DNA from: an uncultured Clostridia bacterium
Lineage (GTDB): Bacteria; Bacillota; Peptococcia; Peptococcales; Peptococcaceae
DNA: 64,000 nucleotides
Direction: 5' to 3'
Assembly (NCBI GenBank): GCA_944391625.1
Contig: CALXUG010000007.1
Location: forward strand, 23,621 to 87,620
The position numbers and the translations under genes were made by a program. The notes under the pieces were generated by a model, which saw nothing but the letters and a program-made list of their open reading frames with translations, ran no database searches and was not told the origin of the DNA. Positions within the stretch are counted from its first letter, which is position 1, and each line of letters begins with the position of its first letter. Below are positions 43,064-53,129 of this stretch, in pieces.

Positions 43064-43768
43064 ATGAAAGGAAATATTTTGATTGTTGAAGATGAGGATG
43101 CCATCGGCAATGTATTATCATCTATTTTAATTGCCAATGAATATATTCCTGTTATTGCCAAAAACGGGGAGCAGGCTTTGATTATGCTGCGTTCGTTTCA
43201 GCCTGATGTGGTGTTGTTGGATTTGGGTTTACCGGATATGGATGGCTTGCGTATTTTGAAAAAAGTAAAGGAAACCCATGGGTGTCCGGTGTTGATTGTT
43301 TCGGCCAGGGACAATGAGCGGGATAAGGTAGAAGCTTTGGATATGGGCGCAGATGATTATATCACAAAGCCTTTTGGAAATTCCGAACTGTTGGCGCGGA
43401 TTCGGGTGGCTATGCGTAATCATTCTGAAGGTGAGGTGCGCACCGGAGAAAGTAAAAAGATTTATTGCTGCGGCAAACTGCGGATTGATTTGGAAAAGCA
43501 TATTGTAACATTGAATAATGAGCGGATACATCTGACCAAGAATGAATTGCGCATTATAGAGCTGCTGAGCCAAAATCCCGGTAAGGTGTTAACCTATGAT
43601 TATTTAATAAAACATATCTGGGGAACCGATATGCTGGAAAATAATCGGATTTTGCGGGTTAATATGGCAAATATCCGCCGTAAATTGGAAGAAAATCCGG
43701 CAGAACCTAAATATATTATTACTGAGATTGGCGTTGGTTATCGTCTGGCCGATGAAAGTTTTCTGTAA
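43064..43768 (+). CDS. Response regulator, OmpR/KdpE type
   Basis: 234 residues. Receiver domain with phospho-acceptor Asp53 (VVLLDLGLPDMDG), conserved Lys in DYITKPFG and acidic pocket EDED near residue 10; C-terminal winged helix (about 130-232, LTKNELRIIELLSQNPGKVL). It is KdpE-like and cotranscribed with the kinase. Confidence 0.93.
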   Translation: MKGNILIVEDEDAIGNVLSSILIANEYIPVIAKNGEQALIMLRSFQPDVVLLDLGLPDMDGLRILKKVKETHGCPVLIVSARDNERDKVEALDMGADDYITKPFGNSELLARIRVAMRNHSEGEVRTGESKKIYCCGKLRIDLEKHIVTLNNERIHLTKNELRIIELLSQNPGKVLTYDYLIKHIWGTDMLENNRILRVNMANIRRKLEENPAEPKYIITEIGVGYRLADESFL

Positions 43769-43837
43769 AAATGCTGACATAGACAGACAGTTTTTGCATA
43801 CACTGCAGCAGTGTTACAGAAAGGGGAGAACCATTGT

Positions 43838-44410
43838 ATGAAAAAGCCTTATGTCAGCCCGCGTGCTTTTTCGGAAGATGGCTACATAATCAATCAAAAT
43901 TTACTAAAAAATCTGCCTTATGGAATGAAACAGTCCAATTATAATGGCTGCGGATGGATTGCTGCGTATAATTTTTTGCATGCTTGCGGAAGACAAAAAG
44001 AGTATGATACAGTGCGGCAACAATTAGAAGATAGCTTGATTTTTGGCGGTTTGTTTGGAACTCATATTGTGCAGCTGTATCTTTATTTGCGGCGGCATGG
44101 GTTTCATCTGCATTGGGCCTGCAGGCAGAAAACAGCGCAGAAACAGGCGCAGCAGTGTAAAGCGGGGATACTTTTTTATTTTAATGGAGCGGCGCTGCAT
44201 TTTGTGACTTTTGTTCCGGCTGATGGCCGACCGTTGGAGGAAGACGAGAATTGCTGCGTAGATGAGGGTGCAGCTTTAAACCAATCAGAGCAATTTTGGT
44301 ATCGCTTTTTTAATGGCCGCATGGGAGAACAGCAGGACTTGGATACATGGGAGCATTTTTTGGCAGAGGAAAGTGTGGCATCTGTTGTAATTCAGCTGAC
44401 TACAGAATGA
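43838..44410 (+). CDS. Putative cysteine-peptidase-like protein
   Basis: 190 residues, no signal peptide. NYNGCGWIAAYNFLHACG resembles the Cys-containing active-site helix of papain-like or C39-like peptidases, and ALHFVTFVP could supply the His. The rest is unfamiliar. The frame opens at 43811, but GGGGAG before ATG 43838 fixes the start. It follows the two-component pair by 69 nt. Peptidase activity is inference from two motifs only. Confidence 0.5.
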   Translation: MKKPYVSPRAFSEDGYIINQNLLKNLPYGMKQSNYNGCGWIAAYNFLHACGRQKEYDTVRQQLEDSLIFGGLFGTHIVQLYLYLRRHGFHLHWACRQKTAQKQAQQCKAGILFYFNGAALHFVTFVPADGRPLEEDENCCVDEGAALNQSEQFWYRFFNGRMGEQQDLDTWEHFLAEESVASVVIQLTTE

Positions 44411-44546
44411 TTGGAGCGTTTATGCTATATTGTAGTAACATATTTTCTGTAGCCGATTTTCATTGCTGATTTTTTATTTTTATGTGGAAATGTTCTGGTA
44501 GAATATAGATGTATTTTGTAAATTAAAAAATATTGTGGAGAAAGGT

Positions 44547-44582
44547 GTGTATGCAAGGTTTGTAGTATATACATCTTTTTTT
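44547..44582 (+). terminator. Weak terminator-like hairpin
   Basis: TGTGTAT pairs loosely with ATATACA before a run of eight T. The rest of the gap 44411-44843 is AT-rich and otherwise featureless to me. Confidence 0.35.
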
Positions 44583-44843
44583 TGTCGTTTTTCTATAAAA
44601 TTTTGCTATCGTAAATGTTTTTGCCGACAGAAAGCAGGGATTTTTTTTGTTTTTTGGAAAACAGTAAGATAGTGCCGAAAAAGCAGAAAAAAGAATTGAA
44701 CAAGATAGGAATGCCGTTGTTTTGGCAATTTATTAAAAAATTTGTTACCGTTTTATTTGTAAGATGAATGTAAGCTTGCGCTGTTAAAATAATGACAGGA
44801 CAAATAAATAGAAAAATTTTAATGAATAAAGGTGGGACAAAAT

Positions 44844-45548
44844 TTGTTGAACATGATAGTAGGTTTCATAAAAAAGCTTGCCCTGCTAATTTTTCTTTGC
44901 GTCGCTCTGGTTGGTGTATGGTTGCTTTACAATGGGTATCAGGTGTATGAAAAGGCTGTACAGGAAACGCCGGTACAGCAGGTATTAAGTGAAATTCAGG
45001 ATAATCCCCATTATACCACATTGGATGAAATACCGCAGATTTATAAAAATGCAGTGATTTCTACAGAGGATCATCGTTTCTATGTACACAAGGGCATTGA
45101 TGTTGTGGCGATTGCCAGAGCGTTATGGCATGATATTCAGGCCGGCAGTATGGTAGAAGGCGGCAGTACCATTACCCAGCAGTTGGCAAAGAATCAGTTT
45201 TTTACTCAAAAAAAGGAATTAACCAGAAAAATTGCCGAAGTGTTTATGGCAAAAGAAATAGAGAAAGAATACAGTAAAGATGAAATTTTAGAATTATATA
45301 TTAACAGCATCTATTACGGCAATGGGTATTATTGTATTTATGATGCCAGCATGGGATATTTCGGTAAAAAGCCATCAGAGCTAAGTGACAGTGAGGCTAC
45401 TTTATTGGCGGGGATTCCCAATGCGCCTTCTGCGTATGCGCCTACTGTAAATGCCGAACTGAGTCGGCAGCGGCAGCATCAGGTTTTAAAGGATATGGTT
45501 ATATGGGGGTATCTGACACAAGAAGAGGCTGATGCTATTGCACTTTGA
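44844..45548 (+). CDS. mtgA: Monofunctional peptidoglycan glycosyltransferase (GT51)
   Basis: About 234 residues: one N-terminal membrane anchor, then a GT51 domain with ISTEDHRFYVHKGID (catalytic Glu in TEDHRF), GGSTITQQLAKN, and the second region MAKEIEKEYSKDEILELYIN. No penicillin-binding transpeptidase domain follows. It polymerises lipid II into glycan strands. The start is unclear: GTG 44832 overlaps the likely ribosome site (AAAGGTGGG, 44828-44835), so TTG 44844 or 44847 is preferred. It precedes spoIIID and mreB, so a role in spore or cell-wall synthesis is possible. Confidence 0.88.
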   Translation: MLNMIVGFIKKLALLIFLCVALVGVWLLYNGYQVYEKAVQETPVQQVLSEIQDNPHYTTLDEIPQIYKNAVISTEDHRFYVHKGIDVVAIARALWHDIQAGSMVEGGSTITQQLAKNQFFTQKKELTRKIAEVFMAKEIEKEYSKDEILELYINSIYYGNGYYCIYDASMGYFGKKPSELSDSEATLLAGIPNAPSAYAPTVNAELSRQRQHQVLKDMVIWGYLTQEEADAIAL

Positions 45549-45678
45549 TGTTTTTATTATTTTGTGTATCGTATAAAGGGACAGGCTGAATTTTCTGTAA
45601 AATAGTCATTGTACTGGCATTCGCTACATATACTGCTTAATAAAATACTCCGTTCAGTGTGGGCGTGGGAGGTACATT

Positions 45679-46008
45679 ATGCAGGAATATATCGAAAAGC
45701 GTGTGTTGGAAATTTGTGAATATATTATACAGACAGGGGCCACTGTACGTCAGGCGGCAACACAATTTGGCGTCAGCAAATCTACAGTGCATAAAGATTT
45801 GACAGAACGGCTGCCTGAGTTAAACAGAGAACAATTTGAAAAGGTAAAAGCTGTCTTGGAAAATAATAAAGCAGAACGGCATTTGCGGGGCGGGGAAGCA
45901 ACCAGACAAAAATATGCCCACCAGATGCAATCTTGGACAAAAAATGAGAAAAATAGAAATTTGACCAGAAATATGACTTGTATTCATGGAAAAAAAATAA
46001 TAAAATAG
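45679..46008 (+). CDS. spoIIID: Mother-cell transcription factor SpoIIID
   Basis: Helix-turn-helix regulator acting with sigma-E in the mother cell. The core YIIQTGATVRQAATQFGVSK / STVHKDLTERL matches SpoIIID closely. At 109 residues it is somewhat longer than the Bacillus protein (about 93), with a basic C-terminal extension. Ribosome site GGGAGG. It is followed by an mreB/mbl gene, the same order as in Bacillus and many Clostridia. Confidence 0.93.
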   Translation: MQEYIEKRVLEICEYIIQTGATVRQAATQFGVSKSTVHKDLTERLPELNREQFEKVKAVLENNKAERHLRGGEATRQKYAHQMQSWTKNEKNRNLTRNMTCIHGKKIIK

Positions 46009-46108
46009 TAAGTACTAAATTTATGTTTATTAGCTAAAAGTGAGTATAGATAGAAATTGGTCAAATTTTGATGAAAATAGAGAGATCGTTATGAAGGAGC
46101 GAAAACCA

Positions 46109-47131
46109 ATGTGTTTTTTTAAGGGAGAAGATATCGCAATTGACTTGGGTACAGCCAGTGTATTGGTATATGTAAAAAAAGAAGGAATCGTATTAAACGA
46201 GCCTTCTGTAGTGGCGATTGATAATAATACAAACAGAGTAATTGCTGTTGGTACAGAAGCGCGGGAAATGCTGGGACGGACACCGGGCAATATTGTTGCC
46301 ATCCGTCCTTTGCGTGATGGTGTAATTGCTGAATATGAAGTTACAGAAAAAATGCTGAAATATTTCATCAGCAAAGCCGGCAAAAAGAATTCTTTTATGA
46401 AGCCGCGGGTTATGATTTGTATTCCATCCGGGGTTACCAGTGTAGAAGAACGGGCAGTAAAACAGGCTGCGTTGGCTGCCGGCGCAAAAGAAGCATATTT
46501 GATAGAAGAACCTGTGGCAGCCGCTTTGGGTGCAGGGATTGATATTGCAGAGCCTAATGGCAGTATGATTGTGGATATCGGCGGTGGTACTACCGATATT
46601 GCAGTTATGTCATTGGGCGGCGTAGTATGCAGCAAGTCTATCCGTGTAGGCGGCGACAAATTTGATGAAGCCATTGTACGTTATATCCGCCGCTATCACA
46701 ACTTGGTGATTGGGGAACGGACTGCCGAAGAAGTAAAAAAAGAAATCGGCAGCGCGTACCCATCTTTGCGGGCTGGTGAAATAGCAGAGCTGAAAGGTCG
46801 GGATTTGATCAGCGGTTTGCCAAAGACTGTCACCATTTCTGCCGAAAAAGTAAACGAAGCAATTGTAGAGCAGATTGAAGATATTATTGCTGCTGTAAAA
46901 GAAGTTTTGGAAAAAACTCCGCCAGAATTAGCCAGTGATATTATGAATCGTGGTATTGTAATGACCGGCGGCGGTTCTCTGCTGCATGGTATGGACATTC
47001 TGGTATCAGAGCGGACAGGCCTGCCAACTTATATTCCAGAGGATGCGATTTCCTGCGTAGCCATTGGGACAGGCTTGGCTTTGCAGAATATTGATGTGTT
47101 GCGAGGATCTGCTAAAAAAGAAATTTACTAA
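46109..47131 (+). CDS. mreB: Rod-shape-determining protein MreB/Mbl
   Basis: Actin-like filament protein of 340 residues guiding cell-wall elongation. Phosphate loops DIAIDLGTASVLVYVK and IVDIGGGTTDIAVMSLGG are visible, plus GVTSVEERAVKQAA and the C-terminal TGGGSLLHGMD. AAGGAGCG before ATG 46109 fixes the start; the frame is open to 46040. Location next to spoIIID suggests it is the Mbl paralogue. Confidence 0.93.
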   Translation: MCFFKGEDIAIDLGTASVLVYVKKEGIVLNEPSVVAIDNNTNRVIAVGTEAREMLGRTPGNIVAIRPLRDGVIAEYEVTEKMLKYFISKAGKKNSFMKPRVMICIPSGVTSVEERAVKQAALAAGAKEAYLIEEPVAAALGAGIDIAEPNGSMIVDIGGGTTDIAVMSLGGVVCSKSIRVGGDKFDEAIVRYIRRYHNLVIGERTAEEVKKEIGSAYPSLRAGEIAELKGRDLISGLPKTVTISAEKVNEAIVEQIEDIIAAVKEVLEKTPPELASDIMNRGIVMTGGGSLLHGMDILVSERTGLPTYIPEDAISCVAIGTGLALQNIDVLRGSAKKEIY

Positions 47132-47396
47132 AAACATAAATGTTGTCCTATAGGATATGTTGTTTGAGCTGCTTTGGAATGATAGCTGCTGTTATTATTG
47201 TGGAGTGGCTTTCTTTTGTATAAAGGTATTAGACGTTTACAAAAAAGACAGTTGATAAAGCTGTTGTTAAGACCTTACAGGGGGAAAAGGATTTTTTTCT
47301 ATACAGTTTTCTGGCGAAAGGGTTTGTCAGCCTTGCTAGTTGGTAAGGCCGGCAATATGTACTGTATTGGAAAATAAAAAGTGAGGTTGAAATAAA

Positions 47397-48869
47397 ATGG
47401 ACAAGAAAAAACTCGGTTGGATCGCTTTCTTTTTCATCCTGTTAGGTTGTTCGTTTGCCAGTGTTTGGTTGACAGATTTAACGGCAGAGCAATTATTATT
47501 TAACTTGCATGTATCGTTGAAAGGTGTAAATAATAATGCAGTATGGAGCTGTCTTTTATTTGCATGTTCTTGCAGCGCTGCTATTATGGCGGCGGCAGTG
47601 GCTTTGCTGTATTGGCAGCGGCGGGTGAATCCCCAGGGGATTATAATAAAATGGGTGGACAAGCTTTTGCATCGCCGCCGCACAGTGGCTGCTGTGTCTG
47701 TTTTGCTTTGCCTGTTATGTGTCAATTATAATCTGGAATTTACAGAATTTGTGCGTCACCAGATGATTGTAACAACCCTTTATCAGGAAGAATATGTAGA
47801 TCCAAAAACAGTAACTTATCAATTTCCCGAAAAAAAGCGTAATTTAATTTATATCTTTTTAGAATCCATGGAAGTGACCTACACCAATGTCAATGAGGGT
47901 GGGGCGCAGTCTACTGACTTAATTCCTCAGCTGCGCGGACTGGCTCAGGAGAATGTTAATTTTTCTCCCACAGCGGGTTTTGGCGGCAGTTTTACTTTGC
48001 CCGGCACGACATGGACCATGGCGGCTATGGTAGGGCAGACCTCCGGCCTGCCCCTAAAGTTACCTTTTGATGGTGAAAAATATTATGGAAATTACAGCAA
48101 AATGCTGCCCGGCGCCTGGTCTATTGGGGATATCTTAGAGAAAGAAGGATATACTCAGGAATTGCTGGTTGGTTCCGACAGCAGTTTTGCCGGACGGGGA
48201 GATTACTTTGCCCAACATGGCAACTATATTATCAATGACTATAATACTGCGCTGGAAGATGGTCGTTTACCAAAAGATTACCATGAATGGTGGGGCTATG
48301 AGGACAGAAAGCTGTTTGCGTATGCCAAGGAAGAGTTGCTGCGCCTGTCAAAAGAGGACGAGCCCTTCAATCTAACTATGCTGACTGTGGATACCCATTT
48401 TGAAGATGGTTATATCTGTCCGCTTTGTCCTGATGATAATCGGGATCAGTATGCTAATGTAATTCGTTGCTCCAGCAGTCAGGTTTATGAATTTATTCAG
48501 TGGATACAGCAGCAGGATTTTTATGAGGATACCACCATTATTATTTCCGGTGACCATTTGAGTATGGACAGTAATTTCTTTAACCGGATTGAGGACACTT
48601 ATGACAGACAGGTATATAACTGCATTATCAATCCGGCAGTAGAAAATCCGAAAGCCTATGAGAAAAACAGAGTTTTTACAACGCTGGATATGTTCCCGAC
48701 TACGTTGGCTGCCATGGGGGTTACCTTTGAGGGTGAACGTTTGGGGCTGGGAACTAATTTGTTTTCCGGTAAGGAAACATTGGCGGAACAGCTTGGTTTA
48801 GAGGAATTGACAGAACAATTATCCCGTCATTCCAACTATTATAATTATCATTTTTTGTATACCAATTAA
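47397..48869 (+). CDS. LTA-synthase / phosphoglycerol-transferase (MdoB-like) family protein
   Basis: 490 residues with two or three N-terminal membrane segments and a large extracytoplasmic sulfatase-fold domain. IYIFLESMEVTYTN, TLPGTTWTMAAMVG (nucleophile Thr expected in this loop), LTVDTHFEDGY and IISGDHLSMD carry the metal-binding residues. It transfers phosphoglycerol to a polymer: teichoic acid, or an osmoregulated glucan in diderm relatives. The acceptor cannot be told from sequence. Fewer membrane segments than LtaS (five). Confidence 0.82.
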   Translation: MDKKKLGWIAFFFILLGCSFASVWLTDLTAEQLLFNLHVSLKGVNNNAVWSCLLFACSCSAAIMAAAVALLYWQRRVNPQGIIIKWVDKLLHRRRTVAAVSVLLCLLCVNYNLEFTEFVRHQMIVTTLYQEEYVDPKTVTYQFPEKKRNLIYIFLESMEVTYTNVNEGGAQSTDLIPQLRGLAQENVNFSPTAGFGGSFTLPGTTWTMAAMVGQTSGLPLKLPFDGEKYYGNYSKMLPGAWSIGDILEKEGYTQELLVGSDSSFAGRGDYFAQHGNYIINDYNTALEDGRLPKDYHEWWGYEDRKLFAYAKEELLRLSKEDEPFNLTMLTVDTHFEDGYICPLCPDDNRDQYANVIRCSSSQVYEFIQWIQQQDFYEDTTIIISGDHLSMDSNFFNRIEDTYDRQVYNCIINPAVENPKAYEKNRVFTTLDMFPTTLAAMGVTFEGERLGLGTNLFSGKETLAEQLGLEELTEQLSRHSNYYNYHFLYTN

Positions 48870-48890
48870 TGGTTTGTTACAGATTTATAA

Positions 48891-48933
48891 AAATCCCTGT
48901 GTAGCTGCAAAAGCAGCAACGCAGGGATTTTTT
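48891..48933 (+). terminator. Intrinsic terminator
   Basis: AATCCCTG...GCTGC pairs with GCAGC...CAGGGATT, followed by a T run to 48933. Confidence 0.88.
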
Positions 48934-48962
48934 GCATGTGTGTGATTATAAAAAAACAAAAA

Positions 48963-48989
48963 AATCACCGCCTGGGCGGGGCGGTGATT
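48963..48989 (-). terminator. GC-rich hairpin with T run on the minus strand
   Basis: AATCACCGCC (48963-48972) pairs with GGCGGTGATT (48980-48989); on the reverse strand it is followed by TTTTTTGTTTTTTT. No minus-strand gene lies within 2 kb upstream on that strand, so it may block antisense transcripts or end a small RNA. The remaining gap to 49231 is AT-rich with nothing else seen. Confidence 0.55.
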
Positions 48990-49231
48990 CAAAAAAAGAA
49001 AAGGTAAAAATGTTGGAGGGAACAATGAATAACTTATTCATGTTCTGTAACCATATTATACAATAAAAAAATCTCCTATGTGTTAGCAAATAGTTACAAC
49101 AACATTAAGAAACATTCATGGAGATGTAGCAACCTCCATATTTCAACAATCGTTTACAAAAAGTCGGTAAAGGGTTCCATCTGTTTTTGTGGAAGAGGAT
49201 AGGAGACATATTTTGGATGGAGGGAAACCAA

Positions 49232-51088
49232 ATGCAAAGATGGGGATTGATTGTACTTTTATGCCTGCTTCTGGTAACAGGCGCGGTTAGTGACCGATAC
49301 CGGCATCAGGAAGAAAGGAGCGCACAGGAAAATATTACAGTAACAGCGCCCTTTAATCCGCAATATACAGCGAATCAAAAACCACAAAGCAGCGTTGATA
49401 CCATAGCAGCGTTAACCGGTATTGAACAATTCAGCAAGCGGTATCATACCGGTGGCGCAGGACAGAAAATTGCTTTGATTGACAGCGGCATCGATCTGAG
49501 TCATACTGCATTTCAAAAAAATGAGAACCACACAGAAAAAGTGGCAATTTATCGAGATTATACGCAGGAAGGTTTGTTATACACACAGGCTGTATCTTGT
49601 TATGGCGGGAAAGTAGCAGTGGGCGGCACTGTATATCATGTGGGCAATATTGATAATGCAGCACAGCAATATCGCATGACCTTTTTAAATTTGGGTGAAT
49701 TACAGCCAAAGTTGTTTCCGGAGAGCATACGCCAGTTAGCGGTGTTGGTCACTGCCACCAAGCAGGAGTATGATTGTGTTTATATTGACACCAATCAAAA
49801 TTGTGATTTTAGTGATGAGCAGCCATTGTATCTTTATAATGAAAAACAACAGCATATTACATTACACAACTCGGGTTATAATTTGAATTTTGCATTGACC
49901 AGTATTACCAAAAACGGTAAACAGCTGCAATTGACAGCAGATACTTTGGGTCATGGTACTTTTCTGGCAGGATTAATGGCTGCCAATGGCAAAGACTATC
50001 AGGGTTTAGCGCCGGAGGTACAGCTATGCGTATATAAGATTTTTAACCGGGAGGGAGAATCTTCGCAGCAATTATTAGCCAAAGCCATTCGACAGGCTAT
50101 TTTGGATGATGTGGATTGCATCAATCTCAGTTTAAGCATACCAAAAGAAGAAACAGTTACTCCCCAATTGGCTGAGGTACTAAATCAGGCAAAAGCGGCC
50201 AATATTCCTATTGTCGCGGCGGCAGGAAATTATGGGCCGGGAAAAAATACAATTGCTTATCCTGCTCGTGAGCATACTGTGATTGGTGTAGGCAGTTATG
50301 TATCTCCCGATATGTATCGTCTGGACAAAGCGGTAATGCTGGAGCAGCCCTTTATTGCTGATTATAGCGGGCGAGGGCAATTAAACGGTGACAGCTGCCC
50401 ACTGGTGGTAGCGCCGGCAGGCATGGTATCGACGGTGCCTGGTTGGTATGCAGAAGCCTATTTATACGATTATGGCACTAGTATTTCGTCAGCCATTGCC
50501 ACAGCGGCAGTTGCACATGTACAGGAAGCAGCAAAACAGAAAGAGCAGATATTAACTATTGAGCAGCTGCAAAATTTGTTGGCGGATTGGGCTGATGATT
50601 TACAATTTTCTTCTTCTGAGCAGGGCTATGGTGCATTAAAATTAAAAAAAATGCCGCAGCAGATCAAAAATGTGCCGCAGCGCAGCGGCATGAAAGAGGA
50701 AACGACCGTATATACTGTTGACGATGGTTTGCATTGGAATTTTGCCGTACCACAGGGACAGGCTGCTTCCTGGTATGTGCAGATACCAAAGGGTACAAAA
50801 AGTCTTACAGCTACAATACAGATTGATCAGCAAATACCGAAAAATAAACAGGAGCATCTGGTGGCTTTGGGCCGATGTCAGCTCAGCTTATATAATCCAG
50901 ACGGAAAACTGATTGAGCAGACTCCTTATCTGGGCGCCTCCTACAGCAGGGAAATCATTACCAGCGGCGCTGTCAGTACTAATCGTCCCAAAGCAGGCAT
51001 ATGGGAAATTGTGATTACATCTGCGGATAACCTAAGTCAGTATAACCATTTTGAAACAACCGGTTCTCTGTTGGCTGAGCTTGACTAG
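49232..51088 (+). CDS. Exported subtilisin-like (S8) serine protease
   Basis: 618 residues with an N-terminal signal or anchor segment (WGLIVLLCLLLVTGAV). Catalytic triad: Asp84 (IALIDSGIDLSH), His241 (LGHGTFLAGLMAANG) and Ser417 (YGTSISSAIATAAV). An insert of about 130 residues lies between Asp and His, and a C-terminal beta-rich domain (about 500-618) follows the protease, resembling the domain order of wall-associated S8 proteases. GGAGGG at 49217-49222 selects ATG 49232 over the upstream 49187. It stands alone; substrates unknown. Confidence 0.9.
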   Translation: MQRWGLIVLLCLLLVTGAVSDRYRHQEERSAQENITVTAPFNPQYTANQKPQSSVDTIAALTGIEQFSKRYHTGGAGQKIALIDSGIDLSHTAFQKNENHTEKVAIYRDYTQEGLLYTQAVSCYGGKVAVGGTVYHVGNIDNAAQQYRMTFLNLGELQPKLFPESIRQLAVLVTATKQEYDCVYIDTNQNCDFSDEQPLYLYNEKQQHITLHNSGYNLNFALTSITKNGKQLQLTADTLGHGTFLAGLMAANGKDYQGLAPEVQLCVYKIFNREGESSQQLLAKAIRQAILDDVDCINLSLSIPKEETVTPQLAEVLNQAKAANIPIVAAAGNYGPGKNTIAYPAREHTVIGVGSYVSPDMYRLDKAVMLEQPFIADYSGRGQLNGDSCPLVVAPAGMVSTVPGWYAEAYLYDYGTSISSAIATAAVAHVQEAAKQKEQILTIEQLQNLLADWADDLQFSSSEQGYGALKLKKMPQQIKNVPQRSGMKEETTVYTVDDGLHWNFAVPQGQAASWYVQIPKGTKSLTATIQIDQQIPKNKQEHLVALGRCQLSLYNPDGKLIEQTPYLGASYSREIITSGAVSTNRPKAGIWEIVITSADNLSQYNHFETTGSLLAELD

Positions 51089-51113
51089 AGCATGCCCAAG
51101 GAGCGGTAACATA

Positions 51114-51161
51114 AAAAAGCACAGGCGGAAAGGTGTTTTTAATCCTTTCTACCTGTGCTTT
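51114..51161. terminator. Bidirectional terminator between convergent genes
   Basis: AAAGCACAGG pairs with CCTGTGCTTT (51152-51161), with an inner GGAAAGG/CCTTTC. It separates the protease gene from the minus-strand oxidoreductase; the T run is better on the minus strand. Confidence 0.85.
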
Positions 51162-51185
51162 GTAAAGTATAAGAGAATTTAAGCA

Positions 51186-52832
51186 TTAGCTATTTACATT
51201 GCAGTAAAGTTCATATCCGCCGCACAGGCTTTTGCACTGAAAACCGTTCTGCATTAAAATGCGGCACCCAATATAGCTGCGCAGACCAGCCAAGCAGGTA
51301 ACGTAAATAGTTTTGGATTTATCCAGTTTATCCAAATTATCCCGCAGAGAGTCTAAGGGAATATTGATGAAACCTGGAATATGGCTTTTGTTGTATTCTT
51401 TCACAGTGCGGACATCCAGCAGTGTAACCTGTTCAGTGTCCAAATCAGCAATGGTATCATAATGGAAAATATCAACTTTTCCGGTTAAAATATTTTCTGC
51501 TGCCAAGCCGGCAATATTTACAGGGTCTTTGGCAGAGGAAAACGGCGGCGCATAGCATAGTTCCAGATGTACCAGATCATACACAGTCATGTTAGCGCGA
51601 ATGGCAGTGGCCAGCACATCACAGCGCTTGTCCACCCCATCTTTGCCAAATAGCTGAGCACCTAAAATGCGTCCGGTATCTTTGGTAAAGATAACTTTCA
51701 TGCTGATTTCACAAGCATTAGGATAATAACTGGCATGGGACATCGGAAATACATAAACCTTTTCATAGTCAAAGCCGGCTGCTTTAGCAGCATATTCTGT
51801 TAATCCGGTTCCGGCGGCAGTCTGCTCAAAGCATTTTAAGATAGCCGTTCCCTGTGTTCCTTTATACACGCTGTCCAGACTGGCAATATTATCTGCCACA
51901 ATGCGTCCCTGCCGATTAGCCGGGCCAGCCAGAGGAATATGCGCCTTTAAACCGCTGACAAAATGAGTGACTTCAATGGCGTCGCCCAGAGCATAGATAT
52001 CCGCATTGCTGGTGCGCAGATGCGCATCTACCTGAATGCAGCCTTTTTCGGATATTTGCAGACCAGCCTGGCGAGCCAGACTGCTTTCCGGCGCAACACC
52101 AATGGCCAGAATCAGTAAATCGGCGCAGTAGGTTTGTCCGGCAGCAGTGTGTACACAAATGATACTGCCCTGTTGTTCTACAGCAGTTACTTCCTGATTG
52201 AAATAAAGATGAACTCCTTGTTTTTTTAGTTCTTTGTGCATCAAGCAGGCCATGTCATAATCCAGTGTGCTGCGCAGAACCTGATTGGAACGCTGCAGCA
52301 GTGTCACATCCAAACCAATACGGCGTAGATTTTCTATCATTTCTAAGCCAATATAACCGCCGCCAATCACGATAGCGGATTTGCTTTGATTGTTTGTCAC
52401 ATAATCTTTGATTTTGTAGGTATCGGGAATATTGCGCAGAGTAAAGATTCTGTTGCTGTCCGCAGGTATATATGCAGGGCGAATTGGTTCTGCGCCAGGT
52501 GAGAGCACCAGTTTATCATAGGTTTCTTCATAGCTTTCGTTTGTACGCAGATTTTTTACTGTGACTGTTTTTTTATCCGGGTCAATGGCTATTGCCTCTG
52601 AGAATACGCGCACCTCTACACGAAAACGGGCGTCAAAGCTCTGCGGTGTTTGCAGCACCAGATATTCTTTTTTGGTGATGATATCGCCAATATAATAGGG
52701 TAGGCCGCAGTTGGCAAAGGAAATATACTCTCCCCGTTCCAAAATGATGATTTCTGCCTGTTCGTCCAAACGGCGCAGACGGGCAGCCACCGAAGCGCCT
52801 CCGGCTACACCGCCGATGATTAGAGTTTTCAT
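51186..52832 (-). CDS. CoA-disulfide reductase-like flavoprotein with C-terminal rhodanese domain
   Basis: 548 residues. N-terminal FAD motif IIGGVAGGASVAARLRR, redox-active Cys42 in FANCGLPYY (single cysteine, as in CoA-disulfide reductase and Nox), NAD motif AIVIGGGYIGLE, and a C-terminal rhodanese domain (about 460-548) with active-site Cys513 in VTCLAG. Such CoADR-RHD proteins reduce CoA disulfides, polysulfide or CoA-persulfides with NAD(P)H. It is monocistronic and may serve thiol redox balance or sulfur reduction. Confidence 0.92.
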   Translation of the reverse strand: MKTLIIGGVAGGASVAARLRRLDEQAEIIILERGEYISFANCGLPYYIGDIITKKEYLVLQTPQSFDARFRVEVRVFSEAIAIDPDKKTVTVKNLRTNESYEETYDKLVLSPGAEPIRPAYIPADSNRIFTLRNIPDTYKIKDYVTNNQSKSAIVIGGGYIGLEMIENLRRIGLDVTLLQRSNQVLRSTLDYDMACLMHKELKKQGVHLYFNQEVTAVEQQGSIICVHTAAGQTYCADLLILAIGVAPESSLARQAGLQISEKGCIQVDAHLRTSNADIYALGDAIEVTHFVSGLKAHIPLAGPANRQGRIVADNIASLDSVYKGTQGTAILKCFEQTAAGTGLTEYAAKAAGFDYEKVYVFPMSHASYYPNACEISMKVIFTKDTGRILGAQLFGKDGVDKRCDVLATAIRANMTVYDLVHLELCYAPPFSSAKDPVNIAGLAAENILTGKVDIFHYDTIADLDTEQVTLLDVRTVKEYNKSHIPGFINIPLDSLRDNLDKLDKSKTIYVTCLAGLRSYIGCRILMQNGFQCKSLCGGYELYCNVNS

Positions 52833-53129
52833 AGAAATCCCCTCCTGTTGGTTGCATAATTATTATCACAATGTTAGACAATGATTTTTTACTGTACATT
52901 AAAAATATTCTATCAAAATTCAGAAAAAAAGCAAAGATAAAAAATAGAGTAGTGACAAGCAGCAACACTGCACTTATCAAATATAAAAATCAGACAAAAT
53001 GCAGATATTGTTGGTAGTTTATAAACTTACAGAAAAAAATATATAAACAATATTTCTTCCATTATAAAAGAATGGTAATTTTTATGGAAAAATAGTTCAA
53101 ACTTTTTTTGTATGGCAAAGCCATGCCCT

